NCBI GenBank assembly: GCA_029204225.1
Contig: CM055095.1
Location: 39,178,141-39,242,140 of the forward strand
DNA length: 64,000 nt
Source: Diphasiastrum complanatum
Lineage: Eukaryota; Streptophyta; Lycopodiopsida; Lycopodiales; Lycopodiaceae
Direction: 5' to 3'
The notes beneath the pieces were generated by a model. It ran no database searches. It was not told the origin of the DNA and worked only from the letters and a program-made list of their open reading frames with translations. Shown piece after piece: positions 1 through 12,061 of this stretch. Both the position numbers and the translations under genes were made by a program. Position 1 is the stretch's first letter, and each line of letters begins with the position of its first letter.

Positions 1-770
1 GGCTCTTGTGAATCCAAGATAGTGTCCATAAGTGCAAAGTTCGTCTCTTAAATCTCATGTTGCATAGGTTTCCTGTAAGACCACCGTTTCCTTGTTTGCT
101 GGACTCATCTACTTCTATCATATCTCCTTTCACCATTTGCTAGTACCACCTTGGTAGACTCTTTGACGGAGGTGATAGAGATGGTGATCTTGTATTCCAT
201 GGAACTTCCCTATCCCTCTTTCTTGTAGCCTCCATTGTCTCTCATTTTCATGCTCATGCATGGGATTATCCTCTTGCACGTAACCATCCTCCTGAGGCCC
301 ACTAAAAACTAGACTTGGGTCTTCATGATTGGAATCAATTATTGGAATGAATTTACTTGTGCCCATCTTGTCATGTCGTTTCACATGAGGTGAGTGATCC
401 TCATCAAAGATGACATCTCAACTTATAATCCTCTTCCTGGTAATAAGATCATGCAGTCTATAGGCCTTCTCATCTTCACTGTATTCCAAAAATGTTCACT
501 TGGATGATTTTGCATCCAACTTCTTCCTATCATCCTTGGGCATACGAGTGTATGCTGTACAACCACACACACCCGGAAAGCTCCCACCTTGGGCTTGATA
601 CCGCTGAATGCCTCCTCTAATGTCTTTCTTTCCACAGCCTTCATTGGACTTCGATTCAAATGGAAAACATCTATATGAAGTGTTTCGGCCCAGAAAGAAT
701 TTGGCAACCCCTTTGCCTTGAGCATGTAACAAACACACTCAACTGTGCAAGGTTTTTTGATCTACAAGTC
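1..770 (-). mobile_element. Broken Ty1/copia pol fragment (integrase C-terminal part and linker)
   Basis: Read on the minus strand, 725 to about 480 encodes the end of a copia integrase core (MLKAKGLPNSFWAE, then LNRSPMKAVERKT and FSGIKPKVGAFRV). The frame then breaks and the homology continues in the neighbouring frame (YTRMPKDDRKKLDAKSSK). From 384 to 130 it reads into the variable linker between integrase and reverse transcriptase. The part upstream of MLKAKG is recognisable to about 755-770 and then stops. At least two frameshifts make it non-functional. It runs off the left edge of the window, so reverse transcriptase may lie further left. It lies about 360 bp upstream of the MED22 exon and may sit in a MED22 intron, since no upstream MED22 exon is visible here. 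Confidence 0.85.
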
Positions 771-1131
771 CCTCTATATAGTGGCACAAGCTACTTGCTC
801 TGTAGAGATCTAAGGGCACATGTGTATTTATATCGCATAATTTTAGTGATGCATCCCTAGGCTTGTAAAATCTATCGAAACAGCCCAAAATCAGTTGCTG
901 AGACTTGATAATGGTGTGTGTGCTTGTTCTCAACATGTTGAAGAAGGTATGTACTCTCCTTTGTGCTAGTTGAAGTTGTTGCTTTGATTTTTGTGCCTTT
1001 CCTAGATTTTTATGGTGTTCTTATATGGCAAGGTGTTCAGCTACGGCTCTACATTAGATTACTCTTTATAGAACTTTGCCCTTTCTGTGTTTCTTATTGT
1101 TCTGCTCACACCTTGTACTGAACCGATGCAG
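771..1131. other. Non-coding stretch, probably MED22 intron
   Basis: No coding similarity was found on either strand. It ends in a pyrimidine-rich run and a TGCAG acceptor directly before the MED22 exon, as expected for the 3' end of an intron. Confidence 0.4.
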
Positions 1132-1353
1132 GTACAAGCAGCTGATTCACTTTTGAAGCTAGTCTCTGAACTGAAGCAGACTGCAGTCTTTTCTGATTTC
1201 TTATCTTTAAATGAGCATATTGAGCAACATGTTACAAAGTTTAGTGGTCAGTGTGACGAAACTGAGCAACTTCTGTCTTCAGTTGGAGAGGAAGCTGCTG
1301 TGTCGTTACGAGAGCTAGAATCTCATTACTACCAGTCAATACATAGAAGCTGA
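1132..1353 (+). CDS. MED22: Mediator complex subunit 22, last coding exon
   Basis: After a TGCAG acceptor (AG at 1130-1131) the exon opens with VQAADSLLKLVSELKQT, the signature block of plant MED22 (Surfeit-5 family). It continues with a helical region (FSDFLSLNEHIEQH) and ends with GEEAAVSLRELESHYYQS before a TGA at 1351-1353. MED22 is a small nuclear subunit of the Mediator head module, which links transcription factors to RNA polymerase II. The exon supplies roughly the C-terminal half (73 codons plus stop) of a protein that is usually about 140-150 aa in plants. The N-terminal exons are not in this window. The reading frame is intact and the ending matches the family, so this looks like a live gene rather than a retrocopy. 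The middle (residues after EHIEQ) is more diverged than in well-known plant homologues. It is convergent with the DUF1218 gene to its right. Confidence 0.88.
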   Translation, partial: VQAADSLLKLVSELKQTAVFSDFLSLNEHIEQHVTKFSGQCDETEQLLSSVGEEAAVSLRELESHYYQSIHRS

Positions 1354-3137
1354 GGTTCTAAAAGGAACAATTGACAAACGAAAGATGACAGAACACTCAT
1401 CATGTTTCTCACCTTTCTGGTGACTTCTTGGAGGATTTTACTGGCTATTCAATCAGTTGGAGCATCCAAAAACTCCTGTGATTTATTCTCTGATATAACA
1501 TTTTATCTGTCATTCAATATCGCCTGAGTGCTAAAATTGCTAGATAGTATCTCAAATTTGGTTCAGAAAGCTCTACGTAACATCAGGCAAAGGACAATGG
1601 TTTGATGACACATTGAACCTTGGACTTGCAGGATACATGTAGATTCCAACAATTTGCAGTCATACTTTCTGTTTGTTAAATTCATATAGGAAACTGTGGT
1701 ATCAAAAGTTTCTTAAAGAACAAGTTGAAGTCCATTGGTGAGTGTCAAATGTAGGATTGGGTGCAAAACATGGACCTGATCAGATACTTATGGACAATCA
1801 CCTTCCAAATGTCTTGGATAACCATGGATCATGGGTAAAAGACTAAATGTATTTGTGACACTTGATAAACTGGTTTCTTTGGCTGAAGTGGGAAAAGATG
1901 AATTTTATTAAGTCAAATCGATTCTGATGAGGAGTAAATGGTATTTGCAAAAATATTCCAAACAAATAAGTAAGCTTTCTCAAAGGTAGTAACAGTTTAG
2001 GAAAACGCCTTTTTGGATTCTTTGAAAGGCATATTCAGGAGGGAACAAGTATTTGAAAAAGAGTTTACTGTAAGGGCTTCAGAAAGAAATGATACAAAAA
2101 AGTAAATAATCTGGAATGGATGGAGGAGCTTTGGGTCAAGTTGGGTGCACTGTTACTTTTTCAAAAGCACACAATGCAAAATTCACAAGCTCATTGTAAA
2201 AGTAAATTCATGCAGTAGGCTTTACAACAAAGGTGGACTTTTAGAGTAGGCTTTATTTCTTTTCCCAGTCTTCTAATTAATGTGCTACGTGGGTGATGAT
2301 TTTTTGGGATCCGCAACCTTTGGCACATTCTTTTCATGTACTCATTTTTAGTATCACCTTGTGAATGTTGGCTGTTGTGATAAGAGCAATGGTGACTTAT
2401 TGTTGCAAAATGAAGCATTGGTATTTCTCTATTACCCTTTCTGAACCTGCTGGGTACTGTTGAAGGTATGTGCTATGTAGGAACATCGGAGCTACTTACT
2501 CCCCAAGTCTAGTTCAGCTGGTATGTTCAAGTCATAGTTCCATGGCACAGTTTAGAATGCTATCTGGGAAACCCGTATAGGGTTTCCAAAAACAAGCCCA
2601 AAAACAAATTTCGGTTTTAAAATCTTTTATTAACTTTTTGGGTTTTTAGTTAGTTAATGGTTTTATAATGGGTTTTGTAGTGGTTTTTTTGGGTTTTTGA
2701 ATGCTTTCTAATGGTTTTTTAGGGTTTTAGGTCAGCAAAGAAAAAAAGCGTTTTGGATAGCGAAACGCTGTCCTGAACACTGATGTTTTGGAACATGTGT
2801 TCCGGATTGTGATCAGCTGCGTTTATGGTTTAAATGCATGATAGTATGGTAAAATTCCTCTCTTAAATTGCATTAAAATAGCAGCTTGCTAGCTGTGAAT
2901 TGTGCATGGAAGCTGAAAAAGCTCAAGTTATGGTGCTCATGATGTAAAGTTTTTACGGGACCCAGTGCTGGCATAACTTGATTTCTAAGGTTATATAAAG
3001 GGAGATGATCTAAATTTGTCTCTTATGCATAGGTAGCTTTATGCTACCATGCTTTAAGCCATATTCGTAATAACAAACAGAGAAGTCTTTCCACCACCAG
3101 CCATTCAAACAGATAAGTTTCTCCTTATTCCAAAATG
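1354..3137. other. Intergenic stretch between two convergent genes
   Basis: This holds the 3' flank of MED22 (+) and of the DUF1218 gene (-). No supported coding region was seen. The only structured part is the GGTTTT-rich block at about 2560-2775, listed separately. Confidence 0.5.
2560..2775. repeat. GGTTTT-word-rich small element ending in a hairpin
   Basis: The block opens with GGGAAACCCGTATAGGGTTTCC, a near-palindrome, and is then filled with GGGTTTTT/ATGGTTTT words. It closes with AGCGTTTTGGATAGCGAAACGCT, whose arms AGCGTTT and AAACGCT are perfect inverted repeats. The left edge (GCTATCTGGG) and the complement of the right edge (GCTATCCAAA) share GCTATC. No target duplication could be recognised. 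The style resembles the other iterated-word elements in the window. Confidence 0.35.
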
Positions 3138-6100
3138 TCACAAGCTGTAAGGACTTTGCTGGGAAAATGTTGTCATTCCCACAGTGCGTGCAGGTCCTTG
3201 TGGGTTGTCAAGTCTGCTCTTGGTTGTGCATATATAATAAACTTCGCTCAGTATGCCTGAAAAGAACGTGAAGGCAGCAGCGGCTGCAAAAACTCCTTTG
3301 CTTATTGTCTCACAGTCTGGAATAAGAGTTCCTTTGAAGAACTCGGTATTTGTTCGCATTTGGTTTCGGTTGGCACCAGCAAGGAAACATGCTTCAGCTA
3401 TAAGAAAACATAACCTGAAAATATTTTTTCACCAAGCTACAAGCGTAAGAAATCTGCATAGGAGTGATTCAAAGTATCCTCTCTTGGTCATCCTTGACCA
3501 TTTGAGACAGTCTATTAAGCATATAACTATTATTAAACTTTTTTCACAACTGTATTTGATTGGGTCATTGACTGATAAAAAACAATGGCATAAGGGTACA
3601 GTACATGATGTGATCAAAGAGCACGAAATTGAGATTGCAATCACTCCAATACAACCGTGCTATAGATCATTTGTTTTGAAATAAGCTCTGAACTCTTAAG
3701 AATGAATCTCAACCATCTAAGGTCACGAAGACAGATGCCACTAACTCGAATAAGTATTGCTAGTTCAAAATCTCTTACTCTTCAAATACTTAAACAAAAT
3801 ATTGAAGTCAAGGATGCCTTATGATTTTTGCAGTTAGTCTGGGCCATTTAACACAAAAGCTAACCTTGCCTAGGAACTTTTTTTGACGATTCATTTCATA
3901 GAAACTTGCCTTTTTATCCAATTGGATAAAAGATACATCTGCATTGGGAATTTCAATTATAGGAACTTACCTTCATGTGCCGGTCAAATGCACTTGATTG
4001 CTTTTAATGATTTCAATGCAAATCTGCAGCTTGTGAATCAGTCTACATGGTGAACCTTGGTTCTCATTGAAGTGATGCTAGTTGCGCCAAAATGTGTAAG
4101 TAACTCATACTCAAGCGATTGAGCCTTATTGCTATACGCCTACACAATAAGAGTGGACTGGTAGCTTATAATATCAATGTTCTTGCAAACCCTTGAACAA
4201 GGAATAATATTGAAGCAACTTGAGATATTCTTTGGTATGATATATGACTGTCACAAGCTCAAGAAAATATATGCAGGAGGCAAAATACGATGTGTTTTAA
4301 CTAGCACTGAACGGACAGTGCTCCCTTTAGCTAGAGTCCCGTTCAGAAACAGATCGCTCTATAAAACCTTTTCTTTTACTGGAAAAATCACAATAACTAA
4401 ATTTGTGGCTATAAGCTTGAGGCACAAATAAGCTAATGCTCTTGCAGTAGGTGTTTTGATGCTGTGCTGGAATTTCCTTAAAGCTTGTTTTGGACAATAA
4501 GATGGCCTGGAGAGTGACAAATAGTTTTGTTGAAAGGAGCAAATTGAAGATGATTGTAGCAGGGAGCATTAGGACGTCCTCGAGTTTTGATCAATACTCA
4601 AATTAGTTTTGATTGGAAGCATGTAGCAAGTGAAGACTTCTGTCCAATAGCCAAAGAAAGGCTGAAACATGGATGATACGATGATGGAACCAAAGAGGAC
4701 CTTTCTGTCTATTGAAAGATTGGCTTCGACTGTCTATTGAAAGATTGGCTTCGAATGTGACTCAGAGACACGGAAGGAGATGAATCTTGGAAAGTCCGAT
4801 TATAAATTGTGATCGTAGAATCCTATAGGAGTTACATCTTGTCAGGCCAAGTCACAAGTGGAGTCCGGCTCTCTGGCAAATTCTGTAAGGAACTTCAGAA
4901 GTAATGAAATTATTGACATATCCGAACCTACAACCTTGTAATGAACTAGTAATAGTAAACATGCGTGGTAGATTTTAACACGCACCCAACATGGATAAAG
5001 TATGTATGCTATGTCTAGTAGCTGATACTAGAGAATAAGCTGCAGGCTACTGCTTAAAGAACAGAACTCCCATGGGTCCCGTTGACTGCTAGAAGATCCT
5101 TAACACATCCACTAGACTTCCTGCTTCAAAAATAAGTTTTTTCATTAGTGAGCTACTAGGAGTTCCAAGCTTCATCTTTTGTTGACTTCAATAAGATCTC
5201 AGCAATCTATGAGACTCTACATGCATAGGTCAAATTCTAGCATGCATGTTAAATTTTCGATGTTTGAATAAAGTGTTGAAGGTCGTCTGATTAGTAGGGC
5301 ACTATCTTGTTGAGGCCACTTCTGTTTCATTATTCCCTTTTGTGCATCCTTTCAATTGGATGAGAGATGGTGGGCATGTTGCCTCTACTGTATCGATTGC
5401 ATGCAATGATTTAGGATTCCTAAAGCAAGAGTAACAAGATCAAGAAGCAAGCTACACTAGCAAAGGAAGGAGAAGAGGGGGAAGAAGTTTAATCCATTGC
5501 TGACAGGAATGAGGTGCCAGTTCCAACCCAGAAGATGCATGCAGTTCGAGATGTATGCAAGAGAAGATCACTTGCAACATGTATAGCAAGTTTCTAGTAA
5601 TGTCTACCAAGGGATGTATCTTGCTCGAAAGGAAAGCAGCTTTGGTTTTTGCAGGTAATAACCACAACTGTAAGAAGATCAACAAATGGAGGATAAAGAA
5701 AGATGCTGTTTTGAGCACGAAGGATATGAGGAATTATTAAAAGAATATTTGGCTTAATTCAGAAAAAAATACAAAAGGATCAATGGGAGAATTTATTTCT
5801 GAGTATGGTTTCATTGGATGTTAATATATCTATTTTGAGAACTTCGGTTCTTTTGACTTGCACACTCTTTCCATGTATTAAATTAAATAGAGTATTTAAG
5901 CTCAATCACATGATCTACTTTGTAATGGGAATTATTTTGGATGGGATTCAACTGGATTATGATTGAGAACAGATGAGTACAAGACACAGTTGTTATCTTT
6001 AAGCAGCTGGAGATTTTTGAGGCAGGTCACAGCAGAACTCCTGCCAATGTTGAACGAAGAACCAACAGGCTGATAGGTGAAGAAGAACTATCTGTGATTG

Positions 6101-9100
6101 GAAGAAGAGTAGCCAATCATGGATATGTAAAAAATTTTAGAATTTGTAAACCCTATGGAATTCTCTTTCTGATTGTTGACCTTTAAGAGAAAAATGGAAT
6201 TTCACCACCCTCCAGACCTATGATGATTAGTTTCAAGAAAATTTAGGTACGGGAGGGTTTCCCATTGAACAAGTGTAGGACCTGGTGTTTGGTAGTGAGC
6301 TCAACAAACTTGGGAATAGGAATATCTTATTCAAAAACCTTGGTCTCCGATTTCCACACCTTTGAACACTCCATTGATAGTGGCATAAACACAGTTGAAG
6401 GCAGTTCAATCAACTGAGTGGCTTTGAGGGCCCATAATTTATCTATATCGGCCATGTAGACCTGTAGGTCAGATCTTGTCAGTCGTTACTTGCATCTGGT
6501 TCTCTGGTTATTTGGTCAGTCTAGCATGCAAAAAATTGCATGCTAGAATTTTAATATTCAATATTTGAGTCTAATAACGTTTCAGTGTCTTTAGTTTGAT
6601 GAATAGGAGATGGTTTTCATTACTTGTATCTCATTACTCCCTTGCGGAATTGAAAATTTTCCTCACTGGGAGAAGGGGGTTGCTGTCAACTTGACGCCTC
6701 TGTCTTGTGGAATTGAAAATTCTCCTCACTGGGAGAAAGGGGGGTGCTGTCAAATGACCACTCTGTCTGTGTTGAACGTATGCAATGTTTTAGTTCTTTC
6801 ATTTTCTAAGATGTCTATCTGTTTATATGAGTAATTATTTGCACGGAAATATCTTCTTATCTTTCGCTAATTTTACTGTGAAGACATATGGTTGTCTTCG
6901 AAAGCTTCTTAGAACTCCAGTGTAGGATTTCGTCTGGGTTTCTTTAAGAATTATCAGTCAAGATCGTCAGTTAGAACTTTGGATTATATTGATTAAGCAT
7001 GCAATTTATGCTCACTCTTCTTGAACAAATCTGAAGAATAATCAGAAGAAACGGTTCTTGAGCTCCTAATTTGTGGAGGAGAACTTGTATGGGTATTCAG
7101 TGCTTGATAGTAGTATACCAGCATTGTGAAGAAGTCAGTAACTGGAATAAGTAAATCTGTACTGCAAAAGGTTTAGAGAAAAACATTCAAATCTAGAAAA
7201 TAGCCACTAAGCAGGTTTGATCTTTGTCCCACAACCAAACAGGAGACTGCCAAATAACATTATCTATGTCCATTGACAGTGAGGAGAGGGTTGCTACTAC
7301 TAGAAGTTATGCATGTATCATAAGAATCTATGCAAAGAAATGCACATCATGTTCCAGTTAACTAGAAGGTTTTAGGTTTCACATGAAGTTTGACACCTAT
7401 TTTTAATGACTTTTCCCTTATTCAAACACAGACAGGCGCCATGCACACACAACACATGGATATATCTGAACCACTTCCTTTTATGTTTGTCATTAAGTAT
7501 TGCTGATGCTGATGGAGCTGGTTGCAGACCATGTGATTTTTAAGCAGTAGAATCCACAGAAGATGAGCTCTAGCTTCTATTTGGATAGAGACGGCTTTTG
7601 ATTGGATTCAACACTTCCATAGTTCATTCATGGGGTAGTTACTTACATGAGATATAGGCGTATTCATAATTTATAGACCAGACTGCAGGAAAAAAATTTC
7701 AATTCCAAATATCAGCTAAAGATGAGCTCTAGCTTTTGGATAGAGACGGCTTTTGACTGGATTCAACACTTCCATAGTTCATTCATGGGGTAGTTACTTA
7801 CATGAGATATAGGCGTATTCATAATTTATAGACCAGACTGCAGGAAAAAAAATTCAATTCCAAATATCAGCTAAAATAAAAGAAAATGCGAAACGACTTA
7901 CCAGAGTAGAGCAAGGGAGACAATTGCACATGAACGAGATGCTCCAGAATCATATGGTCCACCACAACAGAAACAGCGGGTAACTCCCATTATTACCACT
8001 AGAGAAAGAAGGTTGAATATGAAGCCTCCAGCAGCCAGACCACTTGCAATATCCAGTTTGTACTTACAGAAGTAATATTGACCCACAGAATCATATTCCC
8101 ATGTCACCTGCCATGCACGTCAATGTGCTCAGATCAACTTCATGTGTGAATGCCACGATAAGCCAAGGCCTGATAATTGAAATAATAGTACTGTTGTATT
8201 CAAAAGTACAAGTAGGATATCAAACTTCAGCAGCAGCTCATGTAAAAACAGAAACTCCTGTTTTTTGGCACATAACCATGGAGAGAGATAGGAAAGCCTT
8301 ACTGCATCTTTCTCAATCACATGAAAAGTGTTTTGAATGTTCTTGTCCTAAATAGGATGGGAGGAGATTCAGTCTGCCTGTACTTAGCATAACACTAACT
8401 AATACACATATGACACTGATTTGTATGAATAGCTAAGTTACTGTCTTCAAATAGCTGATTTGTCAAATGTATCCCAGATTTTGGTTGTCTGAAACTTGTG
8501 GGTAGCAAGGGACTTGGGAGCTTTTGCAAAGCAAGAATTAAACCAGTAAAGGTTTATTTTCATGTCAGATGGATATCAAACCCCACTAGCTTGAACAAAG
8601 CTCGGTATTAAGAAACTCGTTTAAGCACACAATTACACAAGTATCTAGGAATTTATTTTGAAAGCTTTACATTTTTTGGGTTTTAGACAGTGTCCGATTT
8701 TCAAACCATCATTTCACGGTTTTAGTTGCATCAATGTTGCAGTGGCAAAAGTTTGGAGCCATTATCATAACATGTATTTAAACCTCACGGTAGCTTTGAA
8801 AGTTCTCCCAGAAGAGCTCTTCTACAGGCCCTCTGTGTCCTGGATCCTAATTCCTGCTGAATGTTTATACATTCTTCTACAATACCAGAGTTTTCAAAAA
8901 ACTAAGGAGAAAATTGCTTGCTTATCTATGTTGCCGCTGTTTACTGGAAACCTATTTGTAGCAGTTAACTGAAAGAAAGAGGAACCAGAAGCATCCTAAG
9001 CATTTCCGCAGACCTTATTATCCACATATTCCATACTTCCTGTGTGGCTGGCACACCTTGGTACCTTGAGAGTAATTCTTTTAGAAATCTGTTAAAAGTT

Positions 9101-9613
9101 CTTGCTATGTGTTGTGCTTATTGGCTAAAGCGTAATTCGAACAGAAATTGCTCTATTTACTGTTTCATGGAGCAACTTCATATTTCCACAGTTCAGATTT
9201 CAAAGAGTGGTTAAATAACCCTTTTCTTTCAAAAAGAAAAATTTCAGTTGAGAACAGAGCCTTCTCAAAATTCTGAATATCCTTAGATATTTCATTCCAG
9301 GATCGTGTCATCTCTGAACATTATTTGAAATAGCCCCAAGCATTTACAGCAAACATATATGCTTAATTTCATGTTCACCCTTTTAGAGGCAGAGGTGAGT
9401 GAATAAAACCAGGAGTGATGCATTCTCACAACTAGGATTATCTCTAACATGTTACAAGCTTTTTCAGCTGACAAAAGAAAAACGTTATGAAGCATATCTC
9501 AGCATTAGTAAGCCAACCGTTGTTCGTCTCGTCTCTGCCCCCACAGCAAGGCCAAATGCAATCAAGTGAAACAAGAAGATGAGACACACCAGCCCAGTAG
9601 ATGGCTTGCCCAT
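3138..9613 (-). CDS. DUF1218 family four-span membrane protein, complete 3-exon gene
   Basis: Three exons on the minus strand join in frame: 9613-9518 (ATG; MGKPSTGLVCLIFLF), 8107-7902 and 3414-3138 (TGA). They total 579 nt, or 192 aa. Acceptors are GGCAG|GTGACA and TTTTCAG|GTTATG; donors are ACG|GTTGGC (weak) and CTG|GTAAGT (strong). Intron 1 is phase 0. Intron 2 splits a Trp codon (TG|G) that the family conserves. Residues 7-27 are a signal-anchor or first span followed by AETRR. The other hydrophobic spans are about 54-73, 92-115 and 141-161. Family cysteines and motifs are visible: YYFCKY, TRCFCCGG, GASRSCAI, IAEACFLAG and ISKGVFAAAAAF with SEVYY. DUF1218 proteins (VCC/DEAL and MWL groups) are plant-specific endomembrane proteins tied to leaf vein and margin patterning and to lignin content. 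Which subgroup this belongs to is uncertain. Length and domain order are normal and nothing is broken. Confidence 0.9.
4705..4756. repeat. 25-bp tandem duplication
   Basis: The unit CTGTCTATTGAAAGATTGG plus CTTCGA occurs twice back to back without change, inside intron 2 of the DUF1218 gene. Confidence 0.8.
6641..6756. repeat. Tandem duplication of about 64 bp
   Basis: The segment GGAATTGAAAATTTTCCTCA followed by CTGGGAGAAGGGGGTTGCTG recurs about 64 bp later with few changes. A short open frame across it is an effect of the duplication, not a gene. Confidence 0.75.
7562..7875. repeat. Tandem duplication of about 157 bp beside a splice donor
   Basis: Two head-to-tail copies, 7562-7720 and 7721-7875, differ mainly by a 5-bp deletion (AGCTTCTATTTGG against AGCTTTTGG) and one A-run length. 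The second copy ends about 20 bp from the donor of DUF1218 exon 2, so the duplication extended the 5' end of intron 2. Confidence 0.9.
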
Positions 9614-9960
9614 GGAACATTCACCTACTACCCAAGAATTCTTAGGGGTCGCTGCTTCAGCTTTCCCAGCAGAAGCGCTAAAATTCTGATAGCTCTCAAA
9701 CCAACACAGAGCCTTCTTTGATCACAGTCACATCCTCTCCCAGGGCATCATTCTCTGTCCCGAAAGCTTCCCTTGAGCTTGTAGCAATCATTCATAATCT
9801 CTGGGGAGGTTCAACTCGAGGGAAACCTGGAGACTGAATTGCAGGAGAGAAAGGAAACGACGATCATAGAGAAAAAATAGAAGAGAGAGATAGAGAGAGA
9901 GGACAGTTAGAGAAGCTTCAACGGTCGCGTCATGTTCTTGTGACGTTCAACGGTATTTTG
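9614..9960 (-). promoter_or_regulatory. Probable 5' leader of the DUF1218 gene
   Basis: Directly upstream of the ATG on the minus strand lies a CT/GA-rich leader, including GAGAGAGATAGAGAGAGAGG at about 9880-9902. GA/CT tracts are common in plant core promoters and 5' leaders. No clear TATA box was identified. Confidence 0.35.
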
Positions 9961-10272
9961 AATTCTTTTGGCGTTTCCTTTACTTTTCTATTTCCTTGGT
10001 GTGCTTAAAGATTTCGGGGCAGAATCCTTGCACTTCCTCATAGACATACCACATGCATAGTGTCATTTTCGGCACGACATGACCGTGACTACTCTAGATT
10101 GTTCGGTTTTCATTTCTTGGCCACTCACACGCAAGAATGAAATGCTCTCCCACCACTAGTCACCCAACATGAGGGTGGCTGGCAAACATGGAGGCGAGTC
10201 AGAGTGGCCCCACAGTCAATGGTCGGCAGGTACTATCCATTATCATCAATACTCAATTATTGGATATTTTTT

Positions 10273-10532
10273 TAGGTTTGGTGTTAAATCTTTTATCAAA
10301 TTCATGAAATACATATGTTCAAAGTAGTTGGTGATACTAAAAGAACAAGTGTGACATTTTAAAGTGTCAAATCCCCTATCAAATTCATGAAATACGTATG
10401 TCCAGAGTAGTTGGTGATCCTAAAAGAACAAGTGTGACGTTTTACAGGTTTGGTGTTAAATCTTTTGTCAAATTCATGAAATACATATGTCCAGAGTAGT
10501 TGGCGAGACTAAAAGAACAAGTGTGATATTGT
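10273..10532. repeat. Three tandem units of about 87 bp
   Basis: Each unit contains CAAATTCATGAAATACATATG, then AGTAGTTGGTGA, then CTAAAAGAACAAGTGTGA. Units start near 10273, 10360 and 10446 and differ by scattered substitutions. They lie about 0.7 kb upstream of the DUF1218 start codon, with no coding content. Confidence 0.85.
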
Positions 10533-11290
10533 CACTTCAACATGCCATAGATTGGGTAAGATTTACATGAGTACCCTCTGAATTTAGTGTGAACAAATTG
10601 GTAAGGCATATAGTATGATCCTAGTCATCATTTATTTTGATGTTTTCCCCTTGAATGAAACTTTAATTCAATTTTAAAAAGTGCCATACAATGTTCAAAG
10701 AAAGTAGGGCTTTAGTAACTGCATACAAGGCCCAAAAACAAGCATTTTGAAGGCCTTACAACTCGAATATCACAATTTGAATCTTTTTTTGTTGTGAGTA
10801 GCTAAATTGTAGTGGCCCTCGAGAATTCTCAATAGTTGAGGTATCTCATCCAAAATCTCAATTCAATAAATTACATGCACACAACGCTTCATAAATAGAA
10901 AAGGCCATTGTAACAAAGAATAAAGAGCATGGGACCACTGTGAATATGAGGAAACATTTTTATTAAGCAAGTACAAGGCACAAAAGAATGTCACATGCCC
11001 TAAAGAAAAGATACATTGCTTGCCAATAAGAGAAACTGCGTGCCTTCTTCTTTTTCCATGGCACACATCTATAATATTTTTTCTCGTTACAAGGTGTCGG
11101 AAATCAGTGGGTATAGTTGGGAGCAAGCTAGATGCGTGGATCGGAAGCGCCACAATTAGCAACAAAATAATTCATACGAAGGATTCATACAAATGCACAG
11201 TAGAACAATAACATCAGTAGGACAAATTGCACTCTGATTATTTTTAACAATGAGTACAATGGCATGAAGTTATAACTTCAGCTTGTTGAG
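10533..11290. other. Stretch with no recognised gene
   Basis: AT-rich sequence with no coding similarity or repeat that I could recognise. Confidence 0.4.
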
Positions 11291-11480
11291 CATGATAATG
11301 CTGACACTGATTAACAATTGATCAGACTTAGAATTATCAGAAGAAGTTTTCTGATGAAGATTCTAGGATTAGATATACTAAGAATATCTACAATTAACTT
11401 GCATTGAATGCTATTTTCTATATTTATTACAACTGCCTTGTAACTGTAAATACATGTACAAAATAGGCGGACTATCAACG

Positions 11481-11690
11481 TGAAGTCGTTGGGTCGGATT
11501 TCTGACCGACAGTATCGAAAATTACATAGGGTCAAATTTTATACGAAGGATCAAAAAATTTACTCTGGGTCAAAAAATATACTGAGGGTCGAATTTTTCG
11601 GGTCGAAAACAAGGTTGAACACGTCCGGATAATTTAGTGAAGGGTCGAAAAAAAATCCGAACCTATCGGACTGACCCATGGTGGGAAAAA
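11481..11690. repeat. GGGTCGAA/GGGTCAAA iterated-word block
   Basis: Within the copia LTR region, words of the form GGGTCGGA, GGGTCAAA and GGGTCGAA occur repeatedly and in both orientations (TCGGACTGACCC at the right edge). The layout resembles the other iterated-word elements of this window. It is probably a small insertion in the LTR. No target duplication was found. Confidence 0.4.
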
Positions 11691-11976
11691 TCTTTGTTTT
11701 GAATGGCTTTTCAGGATGCTCATTAACAAAAAGGATTTAAGGTTGAGCATTGAAATCCAACACTCCCCCTTAATGCGGATCCTGGAAAGTTTTGATCTTC
11801 AAATTTAACATGTCGTTGTATCTGAGATGATGCTCCTTTGATAGGGCCTTTGTGAAGTAATCTACTGCCATTGATTATGTCATGCAGTAGACTAATGATA
11901 CCTCCTTGCTTTGCTCTTTCTCTCTTAAATAATGATACCTGATTTCGATATGCTTGCTTCGTGAATGAAATGTCGG

Positions 11977-11979
<3 letters not shown>

Positions 11980-12060
<81 letters not shown>
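11980..12060. repeat. (GA)n microsatellite inside copia RNase H
   Basis: A perfect tract of about 40 dinucleotides. On the copia coding strand it is (TC)n and sits exactly where CTC TCT would encode the Leu-Ser of the STIALS motif. Confidence 0.97.

Positions 12061-12061
<1 letters not shown>

Larger units (their letters stand above)
3415..7901 (-). other. Intron 2 of the DUF1218 gene (4.5 kb)
   Basis: The intron runs between the GTAAGT donor and the TTTTCAG acceptor. No coding region or intact transposon was recognised in it. It contains three short tandem duplications (4705, 6641 and 7562), listed separately. Confidence 0.8.

Noticed and set aside
3253-3684. 143-residue plus-strand frame
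   Set aside because: It is largely the antisense of DUF1218 exon 3, whose homology and splice sites are clear on the minus strand.
8658-8972. 104-residue plus-strand frame
   Set aside because: It lies in intron 1 of the DUF1218 gene, on the opposite strand, with no recognisable domain.
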